This document shows positions 11,013 through 20,053 of a stretch of DNA of 64,000 nucleotides, one piece after another. Source of the stretch: Gammaproteobacteria bacterium (lineage in GTDB: Bacteria > Pseudomonadota > Gammaproteobacteria > Burkholderiales > Gallionellaceae); assembly GCA_018814405.1 (NCBI GenBank), contig JAHIZO010000005.1, forward strand, positions 360,684 to 424,683, given 5' to 3'. The position numbers were made by a program, and so were the translations under genes. Under the pieces are notes generated by a model. That model ran no database searches, was not told the DNA's origin, and saw only the letters and a list, made by a program, of their open reading frames with translations. Positions within the stretch are counted from its first letter, which is position 1. Every line of letters begins with the position of its first letter.

Positions 11013-11555
11013 TCAATGATGCTCTGTGTGTCGCTTGCTGCGCTGATACCACTTCCATTGCACGGCCGATCGCCATGCGAAGCGCACTGCGAAATAGCCG
11101 ATGACCGCCAGCCCTATCGCCAAGACAGGCAAGCCAATCAGCAATGGCTCGCCCAATGTCACCACCCATTGCCACAGTTGCTCGAATCCATCTTTCCAGC
11201 TTAGCTCCGGAAACTCTTCGATCAGACCTTGTACAGGTGCACCCGTAACCAGCAATCCGATACGGTGTGCCAATAGATAGAGCGGAACGATGGTGAAAGG
11301 ATTTGTGTAAAGGGTCGTGGCCAGTGCGACAGGTAGATTGACGCGCAGCCACATCGCCAGAAACGCGGCCCCCAGCATCTGTAGCGGGCCGGGGATCAGA
11401 CCGCAAAACAGGCCAAGCGCCACCCCCCCTGCGACCGAATGGCGGTTCAAATGCCACAGGTTAGGATGTTGCAGCCAGTGGCGTACCGGCTGCAACCAAC
11501 GATTCTGCAACACCCCATCCCGCCCCGGCAGTCTTGTAAGAAAGAATTTGCGCAT
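11013..11555 (-). CDS. DUF2062 membrane protein
   Basis: A 180-residue protein with three or four hydrophobic segments and the DUF2062 pattern: HLNRHSVAGGVALGLFCGLIPGP near residue 37, then VNLPVALATTLYTNPFTIVPLY. The family is widespread in proteobacteria and its function is unknown. It is convergent with lolD and divergent from comEC, so it is probably transcribed alone. The start MRKFFLTRLPGR at 11555 fits the family. Confidence 0.82.
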   Translation of the reverse strand: MRKFFLTRLPGRDGVLQNRWLQPVRHWLQHPNLWHLNRHSVAGGVALGLFCGLIPGPLQMLGAAFLAMWLRVNLPVALATTLYTNPFTIVPLYLLAHRIGLLVTGAPVQGLIEEFPELSWKDGFEQLWQWVVTLGEPLLIGLPVLAIGLAVIGYFAVRFAWRSAVQWKWYQRSKRHTEHH

Positions 11556-11588
11556 GACGAGATTCTAATGCTCGGTTAGGCTTGCTGT

Positions 11589-13910
11589 ATGGTTTCCTTT
11601 GCACTCAGCTTCGCGCTCGGCGTCTGGATCCTGCAACAAATGGAGACACTGCCAGCGATACCAGCCTACTGGCCGCTGGCAATGCTTTGCCTGCTACTGC
11701 CGCGCACGCTGCCGCAACCATTGCGGCATGCCCTGCTGCTCTCTGGAGCCGCCCTGCTAGGCTTTTGCCATGCAGCCTTCGTCGCACAGACACATTTGTC
11801 CAATAGTCTGCCGGATGAATGGCAAGGCCGTAACATCTCACTGAGCGGTGTCGTCGCAGAGATGCCGCGCATACATGAACGCGGCCTGCGCTTTGCATTC
11901 GATGTGGAAAATGTCGAGACAATCGGCGCAACGGTCCCTCCCCGCATCCTGCTCTCCACCTACCAAACAGCAGGCAAAGCTGCACTTGATCTCCACGCCG
12001 GGGAACGCTGGCGTTTCACCGTGCGTCTGAAGCAACCGCATTCGACTCGCAATCCCTACACGTCCGACTTCGAGGCATGGGCGCTGGAACGGAATATTCG
12101 AGCCTCCGGCTACATCTACAACAAAGTCGCACCGCAAAGAGTCGATGCGACGGTATTCAGACCGGCTTACCTTGTAGAACGGCTGCGCGAATCGTTGCGC
12201 GAGCGCTTCCATGGGACTTTGCACGATGCACCCTATGCCGGAATTCTGGTCGCACTTGCCATCGGTGACCAAGCCAGCATCACGCAGGATGAATGGCGCT
12301 TGTTCACACGCACTGGCGTCAATCATCTGATGTCCATCTCCGGGCTGCACATCACCCTGCTGGCCAGTATGTTCTTTGGACTGACCTACTGGTTATGGCG
12401 ACGTAGCACACGGTTGACGCTGCGACTACCCGCGCGCAAGGCAGCTGCACTGGTCGGTGTCACCGTGGCGCTGGCATACAGCCTAATCTCCGGCTTCGAG
12501 ATACCCGCGCAACGCACCTTCTATATGTTGTCCACCTTTGCCGGCATGTTGCTGCTGTCACGCAATGTCGCCCCCAGCCAGATGTTGGCCGCTGCATTGC
12601 TGGTCGTGCTGCTACTCGATCCATGGGCGGTACTGGCACCCGGCTTCTGGCTTTCCTTCGGCGCAGTCGCGCTGATCTTCTACGTCTCGGCCAACCGACT
12701 CGGACGCCCGCATTGGTTGGTGGAATACGGAAAAGTACAGTGGGCGATGAGTATCGGCCTGATCCCGCCGCTGCTCGCCCTGTTTCAGCAGCTTTCATTG
12801 GTATCACCGCTGGCGAATGCTTTCGCCATTCCCATGGTCAGCCTGCTGGTGGTGCCGCTCACCTTGCTCGGCACAGTACCGATGTTCGATTGGACGCTGC
12901 ATCTGGCCCACTATGTACTCACGTTCTGCATGACCTTGTTACGTCTGCTAGATGACCTTCCCGTGAGCGTATGGACACAGCATGCCCCTCCGGTATGGGC
13001 CATAGCATCAGGGATATTGGGGGCGCTGTGGATACTGGCACCGCGTGGATTCCCTATGCGCGCATTCGGCATCATCCTGCTATTGCCGATGTTCCTCATC
13101 GAACCCGCAAAACCAGCCCCCGATTCGGCGCGCATCTGGGTGTTCGACGTCGGTCAAGGACTGGCTGTCGCGGTACAGACACAACATCACAGTCTGCTCT
13201 TCGACACCGGCCCTGACTATGCGGGCGAAGCAGACAGCGGCAACCGCATTCTGGTACCTGCTTTACGCGGATCGGGCATAGCCCGGCTGGACACAATGAT
13301 CTTGAGCCATGGCGATATCGACCATATCGGCGGCACGGATTCAGTGTTGCAAGCCATACCGACCGAGCATCTCTTAACTTCCATGGATGTGGACGACAGG
13401 CGGCTGGCTAGCATGCCAAACATCAGTCCTTGCCAAGATGGCATGCATTGGGATTGGGACGGCGTACATTTCGAAGTCTTGCACCCCTCAAAAACGGCGG
13501 GCGGCAAACGACACGACAACGACCAAAGTTGCGTATTGCGCATCAGCGCCGGTGAACAACATATCCTGCTCACCGGAGACATCGAAAGAAGGTCCGAGGA
13601 ACGGCTGTTACTGCATCACCCCGACAAGCTGCAAGCCAGACTGCTAATAGCACCGCACCATGGCAGCAAGAGCTCGTCTAGCCAGCCCTTCGTGGCCGCC
13701 GTCGCGCCCCAACATGTGGTGTTCACCGCGGGTTATCGCAATCGCTTTCACCATCCTCATCCCGAAGTCATCCGCCGCTATGTGCATCAGGGCAGTCATA
13801 TCATGCGTTCCGACCGTGACGGCGCCATCATCATCGACCTAAAGCCGTCGGGAATAGCGCTTGATTCCTTCCGCCATAGCCATCGTCGCTACTGGTCACA
13901 TTTGCCCTGA
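11589..13910 (+). CDS. comEC: DNA internalization competence protein ComEC/Rec2
   Basis: An inner-membrane protein that carries single-stranded DNA across the membrane during natural transformation. The 773 residues hold an N-terminal membrane segment, an OB-like DUF4131 region, the multi-helix competence domain (LMSISGLHITLLASMFFGL and QRTFYMLSTFAGM), and from about residue 510 a metallo-beta-lactamase domain with LSHGDIDHIGGTDS near residue 574. The full domain set and intact reading frame suggest a working protein. Other uptake genes are not in the window, which is common because comEC is usually isolated. The ribosome site at 11589 is weak. Confidence 0.94.
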   Translation: MVSFALSFALGVWILQQMETLPAIPAYWPLAMLCLLLPRTLPQPLRHALLLSGAALLGFCHAAFVAQTHLSNSLPDEWQGRNISLSGVVAEMPRIHERGLRFAFDVENVETIGATVPPRILLSTYQTAGKAALDLHAGERWRFTVRLKQPHSTRNPYTSDFEAWALERNIRASGYIYNKVAPQRVDATVFRPAYLVERLRESLRERFHGTLHDAPYAGILVALAIGDQASITQDEWRLFTRTGVNHLMSISGLHITLLASMFFGLTYWLWRRSTRLTLRLPARKAAALVGVTVALAYSLISGFEIPAQRTFYMLSTFAGMLLLSRNVAPSQMLAAALLVVLLLDPWAVLAPGFWLSFGAVALIFYVSANRLGRPHWLVEYGKVQWAMSIGLIPPLLALFQQLSLVSPLANAFAIPMVSLLVVPLTLLGTVPMFDWTLHLAHYVLTFCMTLLRLLDDLPVSVWTQHAPPVWAIASGILGALWILAPRGFPMRAFGIILLLPMFLIEPAKPAPDSARIWVFDVGQGLAVAVQTQHHSLLFDTGPDYAGEADSGNRILVPALRGSGIARLDTMILSHGDIDHIGGTDSVLQAIPTEHLLTSMDVDDRRLASMPNISPCQDGMHWDWDGVHFEVLHPSKTAGGKRHDNDQSCVLRISAGEQHILLTGDIERRSEERLLLHHPDKLQARLLIAPHHGSKSSSSQPFVAAVAPQHVVFTAGYRNRFHHPHPEVIRRYVHQGSHIMRSDRDGAIIIDLKPSGIALDSFRHSHRRYWSHLP

Positions 13911-13951
13911 ATTTAGGCGCTGAAGTGGTACACCGCCCGAATTCTCGCGCG

Positions 13952-13957
13952 TATAAT
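13952..13957 (+). promoter_or_regulatory. Consensus -10 element before the aminotransferase gene
   Basis: A perfect TATAAT lies 35 bases before the GTG start of the aminotransferase. No convincing -35 hexamer is seen 16-18 bases upstream, so either the promoter is activator-dependent or relies on an extended -10. It would give a leader of roughly 28 bases. Confidence 0.4.
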
Positions 13958-13991
13958 CTCCACCATCGTCCAACCCTCCCAAGGAAACATC

Positions 13992-15185
13992 GTGCCTCTC
14001 TCTTCGCGAGTTCAAGCAATCAAGCCCTCTCCTACCCTCGCTGTCACTGCCCGTGCAGCCCAACTAAAAGCAGAAGGTAAAGACATCATAGGACTGGGTG
14101 CTGGCGAACCGGATTTCGATACTCCGCAACACATCAAGGATGCGGCCATCGCTGCCATCAACAAAGGCTTCACCAAATACACCCCGGTTGGGGGCACGCC
14201 TTCACTGAAGCAGGCTGTCATTGATAAATTCAGGCGTGACAATGGACTGGAATACACCGCAAAGCAGATCCTGGTTTCCTGCGGTGGCAAACAGAGCTTC
14301 TTCAATCTCGCACTGGCCACGATCGACCCCGGCGACGAAGTCATCATCCCCGCGCCTTACTGGGTGTCTTATCCGGATATCGTGATCATCGCCGAAGGCA
14401 AGCCGGTGATCGTGCAAGCCGGTATCGAGCAGGGTTTCAAGCTGACCGCAGCCCAACTCGAAGCCGCCATCACCAGTAAGACCAAAATGGTCGTCATCAA
14501 CAGCCCGAGCAATCCCTCCGGCGCTGTCTATTCGCTGGAAGATTTCAAGGCTCTGGGAGAGGTACTGCGCAAACACCCGAACATCCTCATCGCCACCGAC
14601 GACATGTATGAACACATCGCGCTGACCGACGAGAAGTTCTGCAACATCCTCAATGCCTGTCCCGATCTGTACCCGCGCACCATGGTACTCAACGGCGTAT
14701 CCAAGGCTTACGCCATGACGGGTTGGCGCATCGGTTATGCCGCAGGCCCGCAAGACATCATCACTGCAATGACCAACGTGCAATCGCAAAGCACCTCCAA
14801 TCCGACTTCCATCTCGCAAGTCGCTGCGGAAGCTGCACTGAACGGCGATCAGGGCTGCATCACCCCCATGCTCAGAGCTTTCCGCGAAAGACATGAATTC
14901 GTAGTGAACGAGTTGAACAAGATACCCGGCCTGAACTGCATCAAAGCCGGTGGCGCTTTCTATGCTTTCCCCGATGCACGTGCCGCCATCAAGACTCTGC
15001 ACCAAAAAGGCACCATCAAAGAAGCAAGCGATATCGCACTTTCAGAATACCTGCTGGTGGAAGCAGGGGTGGCCGTCGTGCCGGGTTCGGCCTTCGGCAG
15101 CGAAGGTTACATGCGTCTCTCTTTCGCAACTTCGATGGAGAATCTACAGAAAGCGCTAGCGCGCATGGCAAAAGTACTGGCTTGA
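13992..15185 (+). CDS. Pyridoxal-phosphate aminotransferase, aspartate aminotransferase type (class I)
   Basis: A 397-residue fold-type I aminotransferase that most resembles bacterial aspartate/prephenate aminotransferases: GLGAGEPDFDTPQHIKDAA at the N-terminus, YWVSYPDIV, NSPSNPSGAVYS, the ATDDMYEHI strand, and the pyridoxal lysine at about residue 238 in NGVSKAYAMTGWRIGYAAGP. It should interconvert aspartate and glutamate with their keto acids; prephenate activity is possible. The start is GTG at 13992 with AAGGAAACATC before it, giving the family N-terminus MPLSSRVQAIKPSPTLA. An HDOD gene follows at once. Confidence 0.93.
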   Translation: MPLSSRVQAIKPSPTLAVTARAAQLKAEGKDIIGLGAGEPDFDTPQHIKDAAIAAINKGFTKYTPVGGTPSLKQAVIDKFRRDNGLEYTAKQILVSCGGKQSFFNLALATIDPGDEVIIPAPYWVSYPDIVIIAEGKPVIVQAGIEQGFKLTAAQLEAAITSKTKMVVINSPSNPSGAVYSLEDFKALGEVLRKHPNILIATDDMYEHIALTDEKFCNILNACPDLYPRTMVLNGVSKAYAMTGWRIGYAAGPQDIITAMTNVQSQSTSNPTSISQVAAEAALNGDQGCITPMLRAFRERHEFVVNELNKIPGLNCIKAGGAFYAFPDARAAIKTLHQKGTIKEASDIALSEYLLVEAGVAVVPGSAFGSEGYMRLSFATSMENLQKALARMAKVLA

Positions 15186-15187
15186 AT

Positions 15188-16144
15188 ATGGTAACTGAAC
15201 AACTGGAAGCTATCGCCACTGAGGTCGATGAAGCACTCAACTCGGGCCAGTTCGAACTACCGACCTTTCCCGATATCGCGATGAAGATTCGCGACCTGAT
15301 AGATGACCCGAATGTGTCTGCAGACCAACTGGTCAATCTATTGAGCGCCGACCCGGTCATTACAGCCCATATCATCAAAGCAGCCAACAGTGCTGCTGCT
15401 TCCGGCGGCAGTGTACGCGTAGATACAGTGCGCGCCGCAGCATCACGTCTCGGCTACCGCATGTTGCGCAATCTAGTGATCACGGTGACACTCAGCAAGT
15501 TATTCAAAGCTGGCAGCCCAATCATTGATCGAAAACTGAAGCAGCTATGGGAACGCAGCCGCATCGTAGCTGCCAACAGCTTTGTCATCGCCTTGCATCA
15601 ACGCCATTTGAAACCAGAACAAGCCATGTTGGCGGGAATGATCCACAACCTTGGCGCATTGCCTTTGTGTATCTACGCAGACCGTCATCATCCGCGACTT
15701 GATGCAGACGCATTGGATGCATTGTTGCGTCGCTTTAGCGCACGTGTAGGCGTCAAACTACTGGATAACTGGCATTTTCCTCAGGAAATGGTGGACGTGA
15801 TTGCAGGTTACGAAAATCTTCAACGTCAAAATGAAAATAATCTATCCGACTATACAGACGTAGTGACCGTTGCCAGCCTGCAATCAACGGGGACCGCCAA
15901 ATTCGTAGCTTGGAAAAATGTTTCCGCAGCAGCAAGGTTGGGATGCTCTCCCGAAAGTTGCTTCAGCTTCAATGAAGATTATGTAGACCAATTGAACATC
16001 GCGTTCGGTATGTTGGAGCTGCCTACTAGAACCGTCACACCAGCTCCCGTTCAAGAACCAGCGCCAACAATTTCCGTACCGAACAAACCAGAGGGAACTG
16101 AATCTTCCGGAATTTTGAGTATGCTGCGCAATATCTTCAAATAA
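15188..16144 (+). CDS. HDOD-domain signalling protein
   Basis: A 318-residue cytosolic protein dominated by an HDOD domain (FELPTFPDIAMKIRDLIDD, LSADPVITAHIIKAANSA, LGYRMLRNLVITVTLSKLF, MLAGMIHNLGALPL), the non-catalytic relative of HD phosphohydrolases used in bacterial signalling. It has a low-complexity proline-rich tail and a hydrophobic end (ILSMLRNIF). The ATG at 15188 is preferred over the TTG at 15182 that overlaps the aminotransferase stop. The ribosome site is poor, so translational coupling to the upstream gene is likely. Role and partners are unknown. It is convergent with the next gene. Confidence 0.85.
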   Translation: MVTEQLEAIATEVDEALNSGQFELPTFPDIAMKIRDLIDDPNVSADQLVNLLSADPVITAHIIKAANSAAASGGSVRVDTVRAAASRLGYRMLRNLVITVTLSKLFKAGSPIIDRKLKQLWERSRIVAANSFVIALHQRHLKPEQAMLAGMIHNLGALPLCIYADRHHPRLDADALDALLRRFSARVGVKLLDNWHFPQEMVDVIAGYENLQRQNENNLSDYTDVVTVASLQSTGTAKFVAWKNVSAAARLGCSPESCFSFNEDYVDQLNIAFGMLELPTRTVTPAPVQEPAPTISVPNKPEGTESSGILSMLRNIFK

Positions 16145-16149
16145 TAATG

Positions 16150-19131
16150 CTAGCGTGCTCGCAATTTGGGTTCGGACAAGGAGCCAGACAGTGTCAGTGG
16201 ATTGTTGCCAGAGCGCATCTTGATCTCCGAGTTGAATGCCCCCGCCAGTTCACCATCCGCTGCTGCTTCAAACGTGCCGGAAGCTTTCAACATGCCTGAT
16301 GTGATACGCACACTGCGGAAACGCACACGACCATTCTCAGCGACGAAAGAACCGTTCAACTCATCGAAGTGAGTTCGCCCGCCTACCAGATGCTCATGGC
16401 TCGCCAAACGAGCTGTCTCAACCATATCGATGCCATTGATGACACCGCGTTTTGCCTCGAACGAAGCATCGACTCTGATTGCATTTCCCAATTTTGAAAG
16501 CGATCCAGAACTGGCCGATAGCTCGCCGTCAATGAATACTTCACCAGACAAGCCATACCGAGGGAATAACTCAGCCAGTTCCATCGTCTTGGCCTGGATG
16601 CTCGCATCGAATTTCCAACCCTGACTCCAGTTCAATATTCCTTTGCCGGACCATATCCCGCCATAGGCGTGTGCATCCAGATCGGAAATATTGATCTCGT
16701 TCGCATTTATCTCGCCCCGTGCATTGAATGAACTGAATGTAGCAGAAGGCAATAACGGTAGTGCACCATCGCGAATACCAAACGCAATCTGGGTACGGTT
16801 CGCTACTGCCTTGAGTTCCACATTGAATTTCTCATCCTCGCTATGCAGCGCCAAGCGTGAGAATACGCCCTGATCAAAGTCCGCACCGCCTTGCAACAGG
16901 GGAACCGATATTTCATCAGAGACAAGCTTCAAGTTGCGCAAGGTCACATGCGCCAGAGGAAATTGTGCATCCCCCCCCATACCGTTGAGCCATACGACAA
17001 TCTGCTCCAAATCCTTTCCACTTACAACCACATCCTGCAACGTCACATCTTTGATCATCTTGCTTTCAGACAATAGCGAAAGAAGGTCAAAGTTCAACGT
17101 GGCCGCAGGTGCAGTCACTTCTCCTGTTGCGCCGACTTTTACATCGACCAGCTCTATCTTTGGCATAGGCAGCAGAGAAGCGCTCATGCTACCGACCTTC
17201 ACCGGTTGCTTGAAGCGTTCTGACAGTCGCTGTTCCAGCGGCGCGATATATTCCTGCATAGGCCAGAACACAGGCAGCGCGAATAACGCAATGATTCCGA
17301 GCACCAAGATACCTGCCGCGATTTTCCCCAACGGGAGTGGAGTGCGGCGACGAGTCGTTGTCGACTTCTGCTTGGACTTCGCTTTGGCCAAAGCAGCATC
17401 CTTGGCAGCTTGTGCAGCATCCAGTTTGCTCTGCTGCTCGGCACGCTGCTCGGCTTCAGCCCAAGCACTCTCTTGCTCGGCAGCCAGCGCCTGCTCTTCT
17501 TCCAAGGCCCGTGCTTCTTGCTCTGCCCGTAATCTTTCAGCTTCCTGTTCAGCTTTTAGGCGTGCCATCTCGGCGGCGATATCCTGCTTCGCTTCCGGCT
17601 CCTCCTGCTGAACTGACTTTTCAACAGCAGATACTTTTTTAGTCTCAGATGATGAGGATTGCGCGAGTTCATCGGCATCCGTGCTGGCATCCATGGAGTT
17701 CAAAGCCGTCAGATCTATCTGGAATCCGCCTGCTGCCGCATCTTTTTTCGATTTGTCTTGCGCCGTCTTTGCAGCATCAGCTTCAGATTTCTTGCGTGCT
17801 ACTTCTGCCTCAGCTTTTGATCGCTCCGTCGCCTCCTGCTCGGCTGTAGCGCGCGCAGCTTCTTGCTCTTCTTTAATTCGAGAAGCTTCTGCTTCCGCCT
17901 TTTCTCGTGCGGCGGCTTCCGCTTCCAACTTGATTCGTGCCGCCTCTTCATGCTCAGCTTTGATACGAGCAGCGTCTTCCTCGGCTTTCACACGAGCCGC
18001 CTCTTCGGCCTTGACTCGCTCCGCAGCCTCTTGTTCTTCCTTGATACGCGCAGCCTCAGCTTCAGCTTTCAGTCGTGCGGCCTTCTCTTCTTCAGCTTTG
18101 GCACGTTCGGCAGCGTCTTGTTCAGCTTTGATACGCGCAGCTTCCTCTTCAGCTTTGATACGTGCAGCCTCTTGCTCTGCTTTCAATCTTGCTGCTTCCG
18201 CCTCCTGTCGCTGCCGCTCCTCCGCTAGTGCCTTAGCTTCTGCTTCTGCTTTCGCCTTGGCTGCCTCCTGCTCCAATCTTAAACGTGCAGCTTCAGCTTC
18301 TTCTTTAGCCCTGGCTTCCGCATCTGCCTTGGCCTTTGCTGCAGCTTCCTGCTCCGCTCTGATCCGCTCAGCTTCTTGCTCGGCCTTGATACGGGCGGCC
18401 TCTTGTTCAGCTTTGATGCGCGCAGCTTCCTGTTCTGCTTTTATTCTTGCCGCTTCAGCTTCCGCCTTGATACGTGCAGCTTCAGCTTCCTGTCTGGCTC
18501 GTTCTTCCGCTAGCGCTTTGGCTTCCGCCTCAGCTTTTGCCTTGGCAGATTCCAATTCAGCCTTGATGCGAGCCGCTTCCTGCTCAGCTTTTAACTTGGC
18601 AGCTTCCGCTTCGGCTTTTGCTTTGGTAGCAGCTTCAAGCTCCGCCCTGACACGAGCGGCCTCTTGCTTTACACGTGCCTCTGCTTCCGCCTTGGCTTGC
18701 GCATCGGCTTCGGCCTTTTGTTTAGCTGCTTCTTGACTTGCCTTCAACTTTTCCGCTTCCTGCGCGGCTTTCGCACTAGCTGCCTCAGCAGCCAAAGTGG
18801 CAGGATCAGGTGCAACGAACATGCTGGTGAAATCCAACTCTTCACCAGCCTGTTCGACTTTTGGAGTGACGACTTTCGGCGCAACGACTTTAGGAGCGAC
18901 GATCTTTGGGCCGGCATGCACTTTGGATTTGTCGCGAATCAACTCGGAATCGATCAAGCTCTGGATGATGTCGGGCAGGTCGCCGCGAAGACTTGGCGGG
19001 GCATGCTTGATGACTTCAGCGTAAGTGGATTCGCCATCTATCAGCAGTAGCACACGCTTCATATCTCCGGACATACCGGAAACTTCGCTCTCGCCCTTGC
19101 TGGTTTTTATTAATATAGTTTTCTTATCCAT
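16150..19131 (-). CDS. Long Ala/Glu/Lys coiled-coil protein with one membrane segment and an AsmA-like C-terminal domain
   Basis: A 993-residue protein of unusual layout. Residues 1-95 form a small domain (MDKKTILIKTSKGESEV, MKRVLLLIDGESTYAEVI). Then come a linker of PKV repeats and about 450 residues of charged helix rich in KAEAEA, RIKAEQEA and similar repeats, broken near residue 477. A single hydrophobic segment follows around residues 600-626 (AAGILVLGIIALFALPVFWP). The last 370 or so residues resemble AsmA-family proteins (LEQRLSERFKQPVKVGSM, GMLKASGTFEAAADGELAGAF). AsmA-like proteins act in envelope lipid homeostasis; here the helix should be cytoplasmic and the AsmA part periplasmic. 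The second ATG at 19131 is chosen; 19140 is also possible. Function unknown. Confidence 0.78.
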   Translation of the reverse strand: MDKKTILIKTSKGESEVSGMSGDMKRVLLLIDGESTYAEVIKHAPPSLRGDLPDIIQSLIDSELIRDKSKVHAGPKIVAPKVVAPKVVTPKVEQAGEELDFTSMFVAPDPATLAAEAASAKAAQEAEKLKASQEAAKQKAEADAQAKAEAEARVKQEAARVRAELEAATKAKAEAEAAKLKAEQEAARIKAELESAKAKAEAEAKALAEERARQEAEAARIKAEAEAARIKAEQEAARIKAEQEAARIKAEQEAERIRAEQEAAAKAKADAEARAKEEAEAARLRLEQEAAKAKAEAEAKALAEERQRQEAEAARLKAEQEAARIKAEEEAARIKAEQDAAERAKAEEEKAARLKAEAEAARIKEEQEAAERVKAEEAARVKAEEDAARIKAEHEEAARIKLEAEAAAREKAEAEASRIKEEQEAARATAEQEATERSKAEAEVARKKSEADAAKTAQDKSKKDAAAGGFQIDLTALNSMDASTDADELAQSSSSETKKVSAVEKSVQQEEPEAKQDIAAEMARLKAEQEAERLRAEQEARALEEEQALAAEQESAWAEAEQRAEQQSKLDAAQAAKDAALAKAKSKQKSTTTRRRTPLPLGKIAAGILVLGIIALFALPVFWPMQEYIAPLEQRLSERFKQPVKVGSMSASLLPMPKIELVDVKVGATGEVTAPAATLNFDLLSLLSESKMIKDVTLQDVVVSGKDLEQIVVWLNGMGGDAQFPLAHVTLRNLKLVSDEISVPLLQGGADFDQGVFSRLALHSEDEKFNVELKAVANRTQIAFGIRDGALPLLPSATFSSFNARGEINANEINISDLDAHAYGGIWSGKGILNWSQGWKFDASIQAKTMELAELFPRYGLSGEVFIDGELSASSGSLSKLGNAIRVDASFEAKRGVINGIDMVETARLASHEHLVGGRTHFDELNGSFVAENGRVRFRSVRITSGMLKASGTFEAAADGELAGAFNSEIKMRSGNNPLTLSGSLSEPKLRAR

Positions 19132-19213
19132 GTCGCCCATTGTAATTGGATTGGATTTAGATACACAGCGCCTCGTCACGCATCAATAATACATAAATAT
19201 TTCTACATCAATG

Positions 19214-19242
19214 TTGACCGAATGCCCTTCTGCCGCTAGTAT
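19214..19242 (+). promoter_or_regulatory. Promoter of tRNA-Asn
   Basis: TTGACC (19214-19219), a 17-base spacer, and TAGTAT (19237-19242) give a near-consensus sigma-70 promoter. The predicted start near 19249 is nine bases before the mature tRNA 5' end. Confidence 0.75.
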
Positions 19243-19257
19243 AGCGCCCGCATCAAA

Positions 19258-19333
19258 TCCCTGATAGCTCAGTCGGTAGAGCGACGGACTGTTAATCCGC
19301 AGGTCCCTGGTTCGAGTCCAGGTCGGGGAGCCA
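19258..19333 (+). tRNA. tRNA-Asn (GTT anticodon)
   Basis: A 76-base cloverleaf with encoded CCA. The acceptor stem TCCCTGA pairs with TCGGGGA (one T-G pair), the D arm is GCTC-AGTCGGTA-GAGC, the anticodon loop CTGTTAA gives GTT, the T loop is TTCGAGT, and the discriminator is G. The outermost anticodon-stem pair is an A-C mismatch. It is transcribed alone from its own promoter and is followed by a terminator. Confidence 0.97.
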
Positions 19334-19350
19334 GAACATAATTGCACTTA

Positions 19351-19374
19351 GGTCACCTTTAGGGGTGGCCTTTT
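19351..19374 (+). terminator. Rho-independent terminator of tRNA-Asn
   Basis: GGTCACC (19351-19357) pairs with GGTGGCC (19364-19370) across a six-base loop, with one T-G pair, and is followed by TTTT. It ends the tRNA-Asn transcript 41 bases after the CCA. Confidence 0.75.
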
Positions 19375-19543
19375 GCATTTCTGGGTACAGGAAAATTCAA
19401 AGCGTCTGCAGCTCGATTCAGTTTCAGTGTGGGCGGCAGGTGGTCTGCAATCTGATGCCATGCTGAAATTCTGCATAGCTCCGAAGTAAGAAAAAATTCA
19501 GCTAACTTAACTTCCAGATGATTGAGGACGATCAGATACAAAT

Positions 19544-19726
19544 CTAATGCGCAAGCAAGAGGAAAGCTTGCGCGCCAAACACCAACAGAAACCATACTCC
19601 CCAACGGGAGCCTTCTACAAAAGCGTCGTTGACAGTTTGCCCCGGATTGCGATCCAAGATGATGCCTGAAATTAGAATCAGTATTCCTATGCCAATGCCA
19701 CTTACTACAATCCAGAATTCACTCAT
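19544..19726 (-). CDS. Small two-helix membrane protein, unknown
   Basis: Sixty residues with two hydrophobic helices: VVSGIGIGILILISGIILD near the N-terminus and GVWFLLVFGAQAFLLLAH at the C-terminus, joined by a polar hinge containing NPGQTVNDAF. The ATG at 19726 is preceded by AGGAGGGGTGT, among the strongest ribosome sites in the window, which makes it very likely to be a real gene. I do not recognise a family. It lies alone between two tRNA genes on the opposite strand to tRNA-Asn. Confidence 0.68.
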   Translation of the reverse strand: MSEFWIVVSGIGIGILILISGIILDRNPGQTVNDAFVEGSRWGVWFLLVFGAQAFLLLAH

Positions 19727-20016
19727 ACACCCCTCCTGCACGATAGTCGCGTGACAAGCTCAGAGAAACGGCGCTTGGTTCGCCTCTGACACTAGACACT
19801 TTGACTGGAGAACCTGCTGGGCTACCGCAGTGGATGAAATATCACTCAAGCAAACTGACAAGTCCATATGCCGTATGGCCTATATATATGCATATATACA
19901 AGCATATATATTCGACTTTGACTTATACGTATTCCCCTCAAAGAGTATCGGCTCAGCTACTGATTCTCAGGCTATTGCAGTGCGCATAGCGGCACGGTTT
20001 TGGCGATACAAACAAA
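19727..20016 (+). other. Gene-free stretch with an AT-rich inverted repeat
   Basis: No convincing gene is seen. The notable element is an inverted repeat: ATATATATGC (19882-19891) and GCATATATAT (19902-19911) are perfect 10-base arms around a 10-base AT-rich spacer. Its base composition differs sharply from its surroundings. It could be a protein-binding site or easily melted DNA; no replication or recombination gene is close by. Confidence 0.5.
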
Positions 20017-20046
20017 AATGACCTAGGCAATTACGCCTAAGTCATT
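20017..20046 (-). terminator. Terminator of tRNA-Lys
   Basis: Read on the minus strand, AATGACTTAGGC pairs with GCCTAGGTCATT (12 pairs, one mismatch-like A-C position) around a six-base loop and is followed by TTT. It begins eight bases after the tRNA-Lys 3' end. Confidence 0.8.
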
Positions 20047-20053
20047 GTCTATA

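Noticed and set aside
17681-18736. A 351-residue open frame on the plus strand rich in Ala, Ser and Cys.
   Set aside because: It is the antisense of the coiled-coil repeats on the minus strand; repetitive codons keep the opposite frame open. No ribosome site or family resemblance.
16150-19131. The long Ala/Glu/Lys protein as TolA.
   Set aside because: TolA has its membrane helix at the N-terminus and a periplasmic coiled coil; here the membrane segment follows the helix, the C-terminus is AsmA-like, and no tol-pal genes are nearby.
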